Shown here piece by piece: positions 54,108 to 62,808 of a stretch of DNA of 64,000 nt; positions within the stretch are counted from its first letter, which is position 1, and the number at the start of each line of letters is the position of its first letter. The stretch lies in NCBI RefSeq assembly GCF_002970915.1, contig NZ_CP027190.1, positions 1,302,001 through 1,366,000 on the forward strand, read 5' to 3'. The stretch comes from Lactobacillus sp. CBA3605 (lineage in GTDB: Bacteria; Bacillota; Bacilli; Lactobacillales; Lactobacillaceae). Below the pieces are notes generated by a model, which saw only the letters and a list, made by a program, of their open reading frames with translations, was not told the DNA's origin and made no database searches. The translations under genes were made by a program, and so were the position numbers.

Positions 54108-54297
54108 ATTTATTCATCCCCTGTAAATCCAATACACATCTAGTAAAAATATCATATTGCAATACTCATTGTATCATTGTTTAATGTTATTGGAAGCGGT
54201 GTCATATTTTTTTTGTGCGGACCTTTATTTAATTTGTTCAATTTGCTAACCATAAATAAATTCATTTAATAAAATATTTTCAGAAGGGTGATTAGTC

Positions 54298-55137
54298 ATG
54301 AAAATCGGTATTCGTGCTCATGATATTCATATTTTCGATAATCCTGAGAAGCTAGCTATTAGCTTGAAGGAACATCAATTTCAATACATTCAGTTTGCAC
54401 CACGTGTTTCTTTAGCTGGTTTAACTCAGAATGGTGCTCACATTAATTTCGGCTTAGGCAACCGTGTTAAACAAGCCTTTGATCAAAACGGCGTTAAAAT
54501 TGCCGTGCTCGGGTGTTACTGCAATATTATTGACCCGGATATGGTCAAACGCCAACGAGTCTTACATCAATTCAAGAAGTATTTAACTACGGCTCATTCA
54601 TTCGGTGCTGATTTAGTAGCTACTGAAACTGGAAGTGTCGATCCAACTTTTCATAAGACACCTAATAATTTCACAGCCGTCAAGATTGACGAAACAATCG
54701 AAATCATCCGCAATTTAGTTAAAACTGCCGAAAAAGTGGGCTGTTTAATTGGTATTGAACCCGGCGTTAACCATCCAATTTATTCTTTAGCCGTCACAAA
54801 ACAATTACTCGCAGCAATTCCTTCACCAAGCTTACAAATCGTATTGGACCCTGGCTCATTAGTCATGAACGCCGACGATGACCCCGTTAAGATTCTTAAG
54901 CAAGGCATTCACGACTTTGGTGACCGGATTTATGCTTATCATATCAAGGATTTTGTCTACAAAACTGATCATATTGAAATTACACCAATCGGTGAAGGCC
55001 AAGTAGACATTGAAGCACTATTCAAAACGATCAATGCCGCTCAACCCGGAGCCTATGCTATTGCCGATGAATTATCTACAACTTCGATTGAGCAATCATT
55101 AACTCGCCTACAAGCAATTGCGCAAAAAATTAATTAA
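54298..55137 (+). CDS. Sugar phosphate isomerase/epimerase-type TIM barrel protein
   Basis: 279-residue AP endonuclease 2 / xylose isomerase-like TIM barrel. Features are the KIGIRAHDI start, the metal-binding Glu in GIEPGVNHP, the strand LQIVLDPGSL, the HIKD motif (YAYHIKDFVYK) and a late Glu in IADELS. Proteins of this family isomerise or epimerise free or phosphorylated sugars or inositol-like compounds; the substrate is unknown here. It is divergent from the AraC gene and is followed after 19 bases by an SGNH hydrolase gene. The pair therefore probably belongs to the rhamnose regulon. AGAAGGG precedes the ATG. Confidence 0.8.
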   Translation: MKIGIRAHDIHIFDNPEKLAISLKEHQFQYIQFAPRVSLAGLTQNGAHINFGLGNRVKQAFDQNGVKIAVLGCYCNIIDPDMVKRQRVLHQFKKYLTTAHSFGADLVATETGSVDPTFHKTPNNFTAVKIDETIEIIRNLVKTAEKVGCLIGIEPGVNHPIYSLAVTKQLLAAIPSPSLQIVLDPGSLVMNADDDPVKILKQGIHDFGDRIYAYHIKDFVYKTDHIEITPIGEGQVDIEALFKTINAAQPGAYAIADELSTTSIEQSLTRLQAIAQKIN

Positions 55138-55156
55138 AGTAAAGGATCAACTTAAA

Positions 55157-55843
55157 ATGTCAATTCAATCAACTAACCCTTTAGCAGGTAAAATGCTCTA
55201 TGCTTTTGGTTCGAGTATCGTTAATGGTCACTTAGCCAATACAAGCTTTGTCGAAGACGTTGCCAGAGACAACCACTTGCAATATCGTAAATTCGCCATC
55301 AATGGTGCCACCACCCGGACTAGCGATTCCAATAATATTTTAAAACAAATTGTCTCTGCACCAAGTATTATTCCTGACTTCATCATCTTTGATTCTTGGG
55401 CTAATGATGCTTATCCTGAAGTTGCCAATGATCCAAAACGATTTGGTGAAATCACTGACGACTTCGATACCCGGTTGGACTCTAAAACCTATTGTGGTGG
55501 GCTTGAATCCATCTGTAAAACACTAACCACAAAATACTCTGGTGCCAAGTTTATTCTTTTAGCAACTCACAAGACTCCTGCACGTGAATTTGCAATTCAA
55601 GAGAAGATGTATCAAACAGCCATGACTATTTGTCACAAGTGGTCATTTGATGTGGTAGATCTGTTTAACGCTGGTAGTTTTAACACGTTTGTCAAAAACT
55701 ATCAATATAACTATTCTTATGACCAACCGGACGAAAATGGCGGCAACTATGCCTATGGTGGTTCTGGAACCCATCCAAACGCCGATGGCTATCGTCGTTT
55801 TTACGACACATCGGTAACTAACAAGTTATTATCATTCGTTTAG
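55157..55843 (+). CDS. Cytosolic SGNH/GDSL-type hydrolase
   Basis: 228-residue SGNH-fold hydrolase without signal peptide. Block I is AFGSSIVNG (Ser nucleophile in GSS instead of GDS), block II has Gly in NGATTRT, block III Asn in WANDAYPE, and block V is SGTHPNADGYRRF with the catalytic Thr/Asp-xx-His arrangement (the Asp is replaced by Thr in GTHP). Such enzymes remove acetyl or other acyl groups. The ATG at 55157 is preceded by AAAGGA. Coupled to the TIM-barrel gene, it may de-esterify an imported acyl-sugar; this is inference. Confidence 0.75.
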   Translation: MSIQSTNPLAGKMLYAFGSSIVNGHLANTSFVEDVARDNHLQYRKFAINGATTRTSDSNNILKQIVSAPSIIPDFIIFDSWANDAYPEVANDPKRFGEITDDFDTRLDSKTYCGGLESICKTLTTKYSGAKFILLATHKTPAREFAIQEKMYQTAMTICHKWSFDVVDLFNAGSFNTFVKNYQYNYSYDQPDENGGNYAYGGSGTHPNADGYRRFYDTSVTNKLLSFV

Positions 55844-55860
55844 AACTGTTCATTTCATCA

Positions 55861-55911
55861 AAAAAGCGACCCACCTCACCAGTAGTTTTACTAGTGAGGT
55901 GGGTCGCTTTT
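55861..55911. terminator. Terminator after SGNH hydrolase gene
   Basis: A long stem, AAAAGCGACCCACCTCAC with GTGAGGTGGGTCGCTTTT, serves both strands. Confidence 0.92.
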
Positions 55912-55936
55912 AGTCATGCTTTCCTAAGACTTAATT

Positions 55937-56167
55937 TTAACGCAAAGTGATTGCATCAATACCTGATGCGAGTAAGCTAAAATCCATTCCTTGATCGAAT
56001 TGACGATCTTCCAGCGTATTAAATCGTTCAGCCATGTAATAAGCCGTCAAATACCGCTTCAAAATTGCCTTTGATGCCTTCAAATCATCGGCTTCCTCTG
56101 GATGAAAATTCTGAACAACTGCATAAGCAAATTTTTCTTCATCTAATTTCATTTTATTTTTTGCCAT
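55937..56167 (-). CDS. Small hypothetical protein
   Basis: 76-residue acidic, helical protein that I do not recognise. It contains two Tyr/Leu-rich amphipathic stretches (KFAYAVVQNFHPEEADD and ILKRYLTAYYMAERFN), no cysteine and no membrane segment. The ATG at 56167 has GGAGAG 8 nt upstream, and it starts 23 bases after the GRP-family transporter gene on the same strand, so it is likely cotranscribed. The good ribosome site and clean termination before the hairpin at 55861 support it being real. Confidence 0.65.
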   Translation of the reverse strand: MAKNKMKLDEEKFAYAVVQNFHPEEADDLKASKAILKRYLTAYYMAERFNTLEDRQFDQGMDFSLLASGIDAITLR

Positions 56168-56190
56168 AATTAACACTCTCCATTTCTCAT

Positions 56191-57036
56191 TTATAACATG
56201 ACTAGTCCCGTGGCGCCCACTAATAAGATAAGCAAACCCAAAACGATTTTCTTAACTTGCCTGTGAACCAATTCATGCAAAACTATACCACCAATTAGCG
56301 TTGACACAATCACGTTTAACTGTGACAAGATAAATGCGTTGACCATGCCATTCAAAGAAAGCGAAACCAAGTAGGTCGCTGCCGCCGCTGAGAAAATGAT
56401 GCCCGAAGAAATACTTTTCAACGTTGCGAATTGCCAAACTTCATGTGGCTTAGGCATGCCAATCACTAATGCAGCTGTCACCATGCCTAAAGCTTGCGGT
56501 AAAAAGCCGTTTAAATTCGAGCTAACTTGGGCATAATGTGGTAAAGCTGAATAACCCCAATAACCGATAGTTGTAAAAATCAAAATAAAATATTGTTTTG
56601 ACAGAACAGTTGTAATTTTCAACTTACCATTTGTCAGATAAACTCCCAGTAAAATCACTATCAACATCACGAGACTGAACATAATATCCTGCGCCCCATG
56701 CCACTCATGAAATAATAAGCCACCAATGATACTGTTACCAATAATTTGTAACGCCGTCGACAGCGGCATCGTCGTGCTAACCCCTAACTTCTCGTAACCG
56801 TTATATTGACCACTCTGACCAAAGCTCCAGCAAAAACCAGAACCAAAGAAAATCAAACCAGCTTGCCAAGTCACGGTTAAATGTAAAAGCCAGGTTAATA
56901 TTGCTGCAACTAACGTAATCCCAATGGTCGTCCCAATCATCTGTTGACGAAACGACCCACCAGCGATCTTACGAATCCAAATTGGTAAAATACCCCAACA
57001 GATTGCAGGGACTAACCCAATTAATATTGCCCACAT
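56191..57036 (-). CDS. GRP-family sugar transporter (GlcU/RhaT-like)
   Basis: 281-residue membrane protein with ten predicted helices in the glucose/ribose porter (GRP, drug/metabolite transporter) superfamily. The N-terminus MWAILIGLVPAICWGILP is typical for GlcU/RbsU-type sugar uptake proteins. The ATG at 57036 (AGGT 8 nt upstream) is chosen because an ORF extension to 57093 would run into a terminator hairpin. Given the rhamnose catabolic genes around it, rhamnose uptake by proton symport is the leading idea; glucose or another monosaccharide is possible. A small protein gene follows. Confidence 0.83.
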   Translation of the reverse strand: MWAILIGLVPAICWGILPIWIRKIAGGSFRQQMIGTTIGITLVAAILTWLLHLTVTWQAGLIFFGSGFCWSFGQSGQYNGYEKLGVSTTMPLSTALQIIGNSIIGGLLFHEWHGAQDIMFSLVMLIVILLGVYLTNGKLKITTVLSKQYFILIFTTIGYWGYSALPHYAQVSSNLNGFLPQALGMVTAALVIGMPKPHEVWQFATLKSISSGIIFSAAAATYLVSLSLNGMVNAFILSQLNVIVSTLIGGIVLHELVHRQVKKIVLGLLILLVGATGLVML

Positions 57037-57060
57037 AAGATTACCTGATTTCATCTGCTT

Positions 57061-57103
57061 AAAAAATAAACGGCACCACCATTTGGTGAACACCGTCTAT
57101 TTT
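57061..57103 (-). terminator. Terminator after GPH symporter gene
   Basis: On the minus strand AAATAGACGG pairs with CCGTTTATTT around an inner TTCACC/GGTG stem, then T residues. It separates the GPH gene from the GRP transporter gene. Confidence 0.7.
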
Positions 57104-57119
57104 CTAAATCTTAACTGAA

Positions 57120-58583
57120 CTAATCTTCAGTTGTAGCTTCTTTAGCACGACGAGCTGCTAATTCAGCATCAACTGCATCAATCTTCTTCTTACTCAATGG
57201 ATACCAGAAAATTAGGATCAAACAACCAATTGCTAAACAAGCTGCAGGAATTAAGTTGGCAATCGTATAAATTCGGTTAGTAACGGCAGCTGTTTGCGTT
57301 GCCCCACCAGTAGTAGAAGAAACATAACCAATTGCAGTTAACATGAAACCACCGATGAAACCACCAACAGCTTGAGCAACCTTTCGAGCAAAGGAATTAA
57401 CACCATAAACAGTACCGTCTTCACGGAAACCGGTCAAATATTGATGGTAATCGATAACATCAGTAATGAAGGCCCATACCATTAAGTTGAACATCCCTGA
57501 ACCTAAGGTTGCTAAGAATAGGAGACCCAAGTATAACCATGGATTAGTAATGTGCATAAAGTACATCAACAAATACATAGCAGTCCCAAAAGCTAAACAA
57601 ACGATAGAAGCCTCACGTTTACCAAAATTTTTGATTAGCTTAGTCGCAAATGGTGCTAAAACAACAACAGTCCCATAGGTGAACAGTAAAGCGATTGACA
57701 GTGCTTGTTTATTCTTAAAGTAATCAGTAAATAGATAAGTTGCTAAAGTACCCGATAAGTTTTGGTTGATAACAATGAATAAATCACAAACAACCAATGA
57801 CATTAAAGCCCGGTTAGTAAATAAACCCTTAATTAATTTACCGGCACTGACTTTTTCAGTCTTTTCAACTTGAACCCGTTCAGTCGTCATACGATAAGTA
57901 ATGTTGTAAGCGATGAACGCAATAATGGCACATAACATTGAAACCATAAAGAACCGGTTAGTTGAAACGACTTGTTGCCCATTTGCTAAAGTCTTGTATA
58001 CCAATAATGGAATCATGAACCCAGTTGTGGCACCACCAATGGCAGAACCAACACTCCGAAAAGTAGAAAGTGAAGCCCGATCATCAGGATTATCACTAAT
58101 CGCACTAGCCATTGAACCATAAGGAATATTAATACATGAGTTCAAGACACCATAAACTAAATAAGTGATAAAGATGTAAACAATTTTAGCGTTCATACCC
58201 CAGTTGTTAACGAAAGGCAAGAATAAAATAACGGTGATTGCAGTGAATGGGTATTTCATCTTGCGGATCCATGGACGGAACCGACCAGCTTTAGTCAATT
58301 TCGCTATATCGGCCATCCGACCGACTGTAACATCTGCAAAGGCATCAATAATCCGAGCTGTTAAGAATAAAATCCCAACGACAGCCCCAGAAATCCCCAA
58401 GGCGTTCGTATAATAAATAGTCAAAAAACTGTTAACTAAACCTAAAATGAAACAGTTTCCTAAGTCACCAAACATGTAACCAATCTTGTCGCGCATCCCA
58501 AATGGTTTAGCTTTCGTTTTAATCATTTGATTTCCGCTGGCCGTTGGTGCAGCATCTGATACAGTATCAGTAGTTGCTTTCAT
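57120..58583 (-). CDS. GPH-family oligosaccharide:cation symporter
   Basis: 487-residue glycoside-pentoside-hexuronide symporter. After a 25-residue hydrophilic N-tail come about 12 membrane segments with family landmarks (RDKIGYMFGDLGN, RIIDAFADVTVGRMAD, NIPYGSMASAIS and a loop with DDRASLSTFR). No IIA domain is fused, unlike LacS at 23719. It follows the GH105 gene in the same direction (99 bases) and probably imports the GH105 substrate, an unsaturated uronyl-rhamnose disaccharide. Rutinose or other rhamnosides are alternatives. AAGGAAG precedes the ATG. Confidence 0.87.
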   Translation of the reverse strand: MKATTDTVSDAAPTASGNQMIKTKAKPFGMRDKIGYMFGDLGNCFILGLVNSFLTIYYTNALGISGAVVGILFLTARIIDAFADVTVGRMADIAKLTKAGRFRPWIRKMKYPFTAITVILFLPFVNNWGMNAKIVYIFITYLVYGVLNSCINIPYGSMASAISDNPDDRASLSTFRSVGSAIGGATTGFMIPLLVYKTLANGQQVVSTNRFFMVSMLCAIIAFIAYNITYRMTTERVQVEKTEKVSAGKLIKGLFTNRALMSLVVCDLFIVINQNLSGTLATYLFTDYFKNKQALSIALLFTYGTVVVLAPFATKLIKNFGKREASIVCLAFGTAMYLLMYFMHITNPWLYLGLLFLATLGSGMFNLMVWAFITDVIDYHQYLTGFREDGTVYGVNSFARKVAQAVGGFIGGFMLTAIGYVSSTTGGATQTAAVTNRIYTIANLIPAACLAIGCLILIFWYPLSKKKIDAVDAELAARRAKEATTED

Positions 58584-58682
58584 TTAAAACACTTCCTTAT
58601 ATTTTTCACATGGCCTACTGGATTGCCTAAACTAACGATGGCAAGAGAATAACTAACCAGCAAGCGCTTTCATCATATGTGT

Positions 58683-59780
58683 TTAGAAAAATTCCTTCAA
58701 ATATTCTGTTAAAGCTAATGCAGCCATTGATTGACCATAAGGCATGTTAGAAGTTTTAATACCGTTATAGAAATCTTTAGTTTCACCCATTGGTGTCCCC
58801 GCAGAGGTCTTAGCCAACGCTCCAGTTTCATCAATGTTGTTGAATAAGGCATGAATCCCTTTCATGGCAACATCACGATAACTATCGTCAATATAATGTT
58901 CATGTATCGCTTTTAAGATACCGTAAGTGAATCCAGCAGTCGCTGAGCCTTCCAAATAAGTTTTAGGGTCATCAACTAAGGTATGCCATAAACCAGTCTT
59001 TTCATCTTGATACTTAGCAAGTGCTTCAATTTGATATTTCAAGTTCATAATCATGAATTCACGGAAAGCATCGCCTTTTGGCAAATCTAATAAGCAAAGT
59101 AATTCTGGAAAAGCAATTGTGATCCATGAATTACCGCGACCCCAGAAAGCGCCAGCAAAGTTATCACGACGTTTAAAACTCCAACCATGGAACCAAAGGC
59201 CGGTCTTCTTATCTTGTAAGAACTGAATATGTAGTAAGACTTGCTTCTTCGCTTCTTCAACATATTCAGGCTTGTTCAAGGTCTTGCCTAACTTAGCTAA
59301 CGTTAAGATACTCATCATTAACGTATCGGCCCACATTTCGTCAGGGTTCAAGTCACCATAAGTAACGTGTTGGAAACCGCCTTTTTCAGTCCGTGGCAAA
59401 CGGTAATATAGCCAATCGCCCCAAGCTTCAAGGTGTGGCAAGTATTTCTTATCCCCAGTTTCTTCATAAAGATAAGCTAAAGTTAACATTTGAACCATGG
59501 TGTTAATGTTCTTCTCAACAGGTTCTTCATCGAAGTGATCATCGTACCACTTGATAATCCGATCAAGGACTGCTTGTTTCCGGGTTAATTTGTAATACTT
59601 CATCATTCCGTATAAACCAACACCAGAAGTCCATTCCCAGAAGTCAAAACTTTTGTTATCAATAATAGAACCATCGGCAACCTTAATGGAGAATTCTCCA
59701 GTGGGGTCACTCAAATTAATTTCGTTGTCAATCAGTAAATCAACTTTACTTTCGACATCCTTCTCTTTATATTGTGCCAT
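58683..59780 (-). CDS. GH105 unsaturated rhamnogalacturonyl hydrolase
   Basis: 365-residue alpha/alpha-barrel enzyme of GH105 (YteR/RhiN type). It hydrates and cleaves the unsaturated galacturonyl residue from rhamnogalacturonan-derived oligosaccharides. Landmarks are FWEWTSGVGLYGMMKYY, DEMWADTLMMS (catalytic Asp), FWGRGNSWITIAFPE and LEGSATAGFTYGILKA. It lacks a signal peptide, so it works on imported disaccharides. The ATG at 59780 has GAAAGGTG 8 nt upstream. A perfect cre lies 50 bases upstream. It is first in an operon with the GPH symporter gene. Confidence 0.92.
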   Translation of the reverse strand: MAQYKEKDVESKVDLLIDNEINLSDPTGEFSIKVADGSIIDNKSFDFWEWTSGVGLYGMMKYYKLTRKQAVLDRIIKWYDDHFDEEPVEKNINTMVQMLTLAYLYEETGDKKYLPHLEAWGDWLYYRLPRTEKGGFQHVTYGDLNPDEMWADTLMMSILTLAKLGKTLNKPEYVEEAKKQVLLHIQFLQDKKTGLWFHGWSFKRRDNFAGAFWGRGNSWITIAFPELLCLLDLPKGDAFREFMIMNLKYQIEALAKYQDEKTGLWHTLVDDPKTYLEGSATAGFTYGILKAIHEHYIDDSYRDVAMKGIHALFNNIDETGALAKTSAGTPMGETKDFYNGIKTSNMPYGQSMAALALTEYLKEFF

Positions 59781-59829
59781 TCTACACACACCTTTCGCTT
59801 TCTATATGAAAGACTAATTTTTCCTTTAT

Positions 59830-59843
59830 TGTAATCGCTTACA
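59830..59843 (-). promoter_or_regulatory. cre upstream of GH105 operon
   Basis: TGTAATCGCTTACA, a full consensus match and perfect palindrome apart from the centre, within an extended ATTGTAATCGCTTACAAT. Confidence 0.75.
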
Positions 59844-59912
59844 ATTACTATTTAATAACTTATCTACTTTCACCGCAATACCAATATTCCAGACAAAAGT
59901 ACCACATTTAAA

Positions 59913-59926
59913 GGAAACCGTTTTCC
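59913..59926. promoter_or_regulatory. Palindrome in GH105-yhcH divergent region
   Basis: GGAAACCGTTTTCC, a LacI-type dyad with central CG, roughly midway between the two divergent genes. No LacI gene lies near, so the binder is unknown. Confidence 0.4.
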
Positions 59927-60106
59927 AAAACAATAAATACTGCTATATCAACATTATTGCAACATATATTTTTGACAATCAATTAACGATTTCTAAACCA
60001 ATTACAATAATTTTTCACCATATGTGAATTCAACCACATTTGATTTTCAACAGATTAATCGTTTTACGGAAAAATTCAATTATCTAAAAATTCAATACCA
60101 AATATA

Positions 60107-60136
60107 CGAAAACGGTTACAATTAATTTGCTATACT
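60107..60136 (+). promoter_or_regulatory. yhcH-type gene promoter with cre-like site
   Basis: CGAAAACGGTTACA (60107-60120) differs from cre at one position. An extended -10 TGCTATACT ends at 60136; the -35 is poor. Confidence 0.5.
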
Positions 60137-60160
60137 TAATTCAACAAGGAGGAAATAATT

Positions 60161-60631
60161 ATGTTTCTAACAAATAAGAATGATAGTACCGCCAAGTTTT
60201 TGGCGACTATTCCGGCCTTTAAACCTGTTTTTGATTTATTAAACCGCGATGATTTGGATAACTTCCCATTAGGTAGGTTTGACTTAACTAATCAAATTTT
60301 TGGTGTCGCACAAGAATTCGATAGCTTACCTGATGATAACGGTCGCTGGGAAAGCCATCAAAAGAACATTGATATTCAGTTTGTCGTTTCAGGGACTGAA
60401 TTAATCAAGAGTACTCACCTGGACCAATTAATTGTCGCTGAAGATGCCCTGAAAAAGAACGATGCCCTCTATTATGGTGACTTTAAAGGTAACTATTCTC
60501 GTATCATCTTACGTCCCGGTGACTTCGCTATCTTCTTGCCAGAAGATGCTCACAAACCATGTCTTCAAGTTGCAGACTCCGTTAAGGTTAAAAAGATTGT
60601 TGTGAAGGTTCCTTATTCACTCGTTTTTTAA
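60161..60631 (+). CDS. YhcH/YjgK/YiaL-family protein
   Basis: 156-residue cupin-like protein of the YhcH/EbgC group (formerly DUF386). Typical features are WESHQKNIDIQFVVSGTE near the middle and DFAIFLPEDAHKP near the end, holding the likely metal ligands. Family members are thought to act as sugar anomerases or accessory proteins in sialic acid, gulonate and pectin-fragment catabolism. It is divergent from the GH105-GPH operon, which fits processing of the uronic sugar. AGGAGG lies 8 nt upstream. Confidence 0.88.
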   Translation: MFLTNKNDSTAKFLATIPAFKPVFDLLNRDDLDNFPLGRFDLTNQIFGVAQEFDSLPDDNGRWESHQKNIDIQFVVSGTELIKSTHLDQLIVAEDALKKNDALYYGDFKGNYSRIILRPGDFAIFLPEDAHKPCLQVADSVKVKKIVVKVPYSLVF

Positions 60632-60670
60632 CAATTGCAGTTATTCCTAGTTGATTGCTAAGCTCAAAAG

Positions 60671-60716
60671 GTGTCGCTCAGAGAATCGTCAAGGTTTTCT
60701 GAGCGGCACTTTTTTA
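60671..60716 (+). terminator. Terminator after yhcH-type gene
   Basis: GTGTCGCTCAGA pairs with TCTGAGCGGCAC (one G-T), then a T6 run. Confidence 0.88.
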
Positions 60717-60727
60717 AGTTCTATGAT

Positions 60728-61091
60728 ATTTAGTGTTGATGGAGAAATCCGTCGACACCAGACAGGTTGCTACCGTTTCAGGCCAAAGATTCGTTACTCA
60801 TTTTCATCCGCCAATACTTGCTACAAATAAATCACTTTCAATTGAATGCGATCATGCGGGCATCATGTCAAGGAATTATACATTAACGAGTTCTGCTGGA
60901 CCGTTTGCTTAACAAAAATCATCGACCTCTGAACGGTATTAAGAGCCCCTATATCAGTTAATTATCGAATCGCTTTTTGAATAGTATCCCGTGAGATGGC
61001 ATAGATATTTGATAGTTCACGCTGATTAGATAACTTATTGGCTGAAAATATTTCTGATAAATCTTGGGTAACAAAATCGACTTTTCTATTT
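60728..61091 (-). pseudogene. Decayed GntR/UTRA-family regulator
   Basis: On the minus strand a single frame reads NRKVDFVTQDLSEIFSANK, then LSNQRELSNIYAISRDTIQ-KAIR (a GntR helix-turn-helix), then LTDIGALNTVQRSMIFVKQ, LMYNSLT, and VLADENE, RIFGLKR, QPVWCRR. These follow the order of a GntR regulator entering its UTRA effector domain. At least five in-frame stops (TAA, TGA, TAG, TAA, TAG) interrupt it without any frameshift. The C-terminal half is missing. It sits between terminators downstream of GH43 and probably once controlled GH43/GH88 or the pectin genes. Confidence 0.75.
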
Positions 61092-61128
61092 TAATTCACC
61101 ACATTTCTTAGTTTTGCCATACCACGAA

Positions 61129-61167
61129 CAAAACCCAGATGACCAACTTCCTTGATCATCCGGGTTG
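61129..61167 (-). terminator. Terminator of the GH43 operon
   Basis: On the minus strand AACCCGGATGATC pairs with GGTCATCTGGGTT, then TTTGTT. Confidence 0.75.
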
Positions 61168-61191
61168 ACATTATTAATACCATAATAAAAG

Positions 61192-62790
61192 CTAATCCGC
61201 TTGTTCTTGATAATTGAAATATTTAAAATCAGCAAAGCTCAAATGTTGATCTAAATCCTGTGCACAAATACCGACCATCGCACCAGTAAAAGCTAATTTA
61301 CCATGATCTTTAATATAATCATCCGACAGCCGTTCAGCTGGTAACCTAATCCCAATCAACTGCCAACCTTGCCCTTCATCATAATAAAACTGGCTTTGTG
61401 TTTTTTGAACTAACACAGCCAGTTTAACCGTCTTAGCCGCTAAATAGTGACGATTAGAAACATAATGGTGTTCCCCTAATTCTGCTACTTCAAGCTGTAA
61501 ATAGGCTTGCTGGCAAGTTTCATCATAAGACCACTGTAAATATTCATAATTATCCGTATCATAAAACAGAGTTAGACCTGCCAATTGTTGAAAATTATGC
61601 GGACTGAAGGTAACCTGCGTTTCAACATGAAAATTAAATGATTGCCACCGCCGAGCCAGTAGCGTTTGCGTATGCAAACTAGTAATGCTTTGGGCACCAT
61701 ATAAGCGTAAATATCCTGGGTGATCGATTAATGACGCTCGTTGTTCTAACGGACCTCGTAACGTTTTTAAAGTCATCGGTAATCGTTTGAATTGACTAAA
61801 GTCGATTTGTTGCGAATAATCAGTGCGTTGAAAAACATTTTGAGCAATCGTCGGGGCCTCAAAGTATAAATCTGGGTGATTAGTATGATTGGCTAGTCGT
61901 GGCCAACCATTAGTCCAGACTAAGCGTTGTAACCCAGTCTCACGACCAAGTGGACAGTTGCCTCGTTGAATATTGATTGGTCGTAAAGGGCGGGCCATGA
62001 TGTGTACTAAATACCATTCATCTGGCTGAATTTCAATAAAACTAGCATGACCTGCTTTTTGAAGTGGGTTGCACGGGTCATCCTTAGTGGTCAACAACGG
62101 CTGATACGGTGAGACCGCATATGGCCCCATAACCTGGCGACTACGGCAAACCGTTGCGGCATGACTGTATCCAGTACCACCGGCTGCTGATAATAAGTAA
62201 TACCAACCATCTTTTTTTAGCAATTGCGGTCCTTCGCATACTCCCAAATCTGTTCCAGTAAAGAAATGGACACGCCTACCAACCAACCGCCGCTGTGTTA
62301 AATCTAATTCCTGAATCACTAGCCCGGAAAATCCTGGCCGATCCAAACGATGATCATATAACATATTAATAACGTAACTATGTCCATCATCATGAAAAAT
62401 TGACGGATCAAAGCCGCTAGCCATCAAGAAAGTTGGGGCACTCCACGTTCCACCCATTCGATCTGTTGAAACAATATAATTCAATGTATCCTTATAAGCA
62501 CCCGTTGTCTTAACATCCGTATAAATCAACCAAAATTTGTGTTTGGCATAACTAAGATGTGGTGCCCAGATACTCCCTGAATTATAATTGCCACGCAAAT
62601 CTACCTGATCAACACGGGTTAACGGATTATCGACCAATTGCCAATTAATTAAATCTCGTGAATGATAGATTTCAATTCCCGGCCACCATTCAAATGTCGA
62701 CGTGGTCAAATAATAATCTGTTCCAACTTTTAAAATACTTGCATCAGGATTGAATCCCGGTAAAATTGGATTTTTAAATTGTTTTGGCAT
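61192..62790 (-). CDS. GH43 beta-xylosidase / arabinofuranosidase
   Basis: 532-residue GH43 enzyme of the XynB (two-domain) type. A five-bladed propeller opens with the catalytic-base Asp in NPILPGFNPDAS, the pKa-modulating Asp is in SGFDPSIF, and the acid Glu in VCEGPQLLKKDGWYYLL. A C-terminal beta-sandwich (about residues 330-530) completes the xylosidase architecture. No signal peptide is seen, so it cuts imported xylo- or arabino-oligosaccharides. GGAGG lies 8 nt before the ATG. It follows the broken HAD gene by 18 bases and the GH88 gene before it, as one operon. Confidence 0.9.
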   Translation of the reverse strand: MPKQFKNPILPGFNPDASILKVGTDYYLTTSTFEWWPGIEIYHSRDLINWQLVDNPLTRVDQVDLRGNYNSGSIWAPHLSYAKHKFWLIYTDVKTTGAYKDTLNYIVSTDRMGGTWSAPTFLMASGFDPSIFHDDGHSYVINMLYDHRLDRPGFSGLVIQELDLTQRRLVGRRVHFFTGTDLGVCEGPQLLKKDGWYYLLSAAGGTGYSHAATVCRSRQVMGPYAVSPYQPLLTTKDDPCNPLQKAGHASFIEIQPDEWYLVHIMARPLRPINIQRGNCPLGRETGLQRLVWTNGWPRLANHTNHPDLYFEAPTIAQNVFQRTDYSQQIDFSQFKRLPMTLKTLRGPLEQRASLIDHPGYLRLYGAQSITSLHTQTLLARRWQSFNFHVETQVTFSPHNFQQLAGLTLFYDTDNYEYLQWSYDETCQQAYLQLEVAELGEHHYVSNRHYLAAKTVKLAVLVQKTQSQFYYDEGQGWQLIGIRLPAERLSDDYIKDHGKLAFTGAMVGICAQDLDQHLSFADFKYFNYQEQAD

Positions 62791-62808
62791 CCTGAAATTC
62801 CTCCACTC

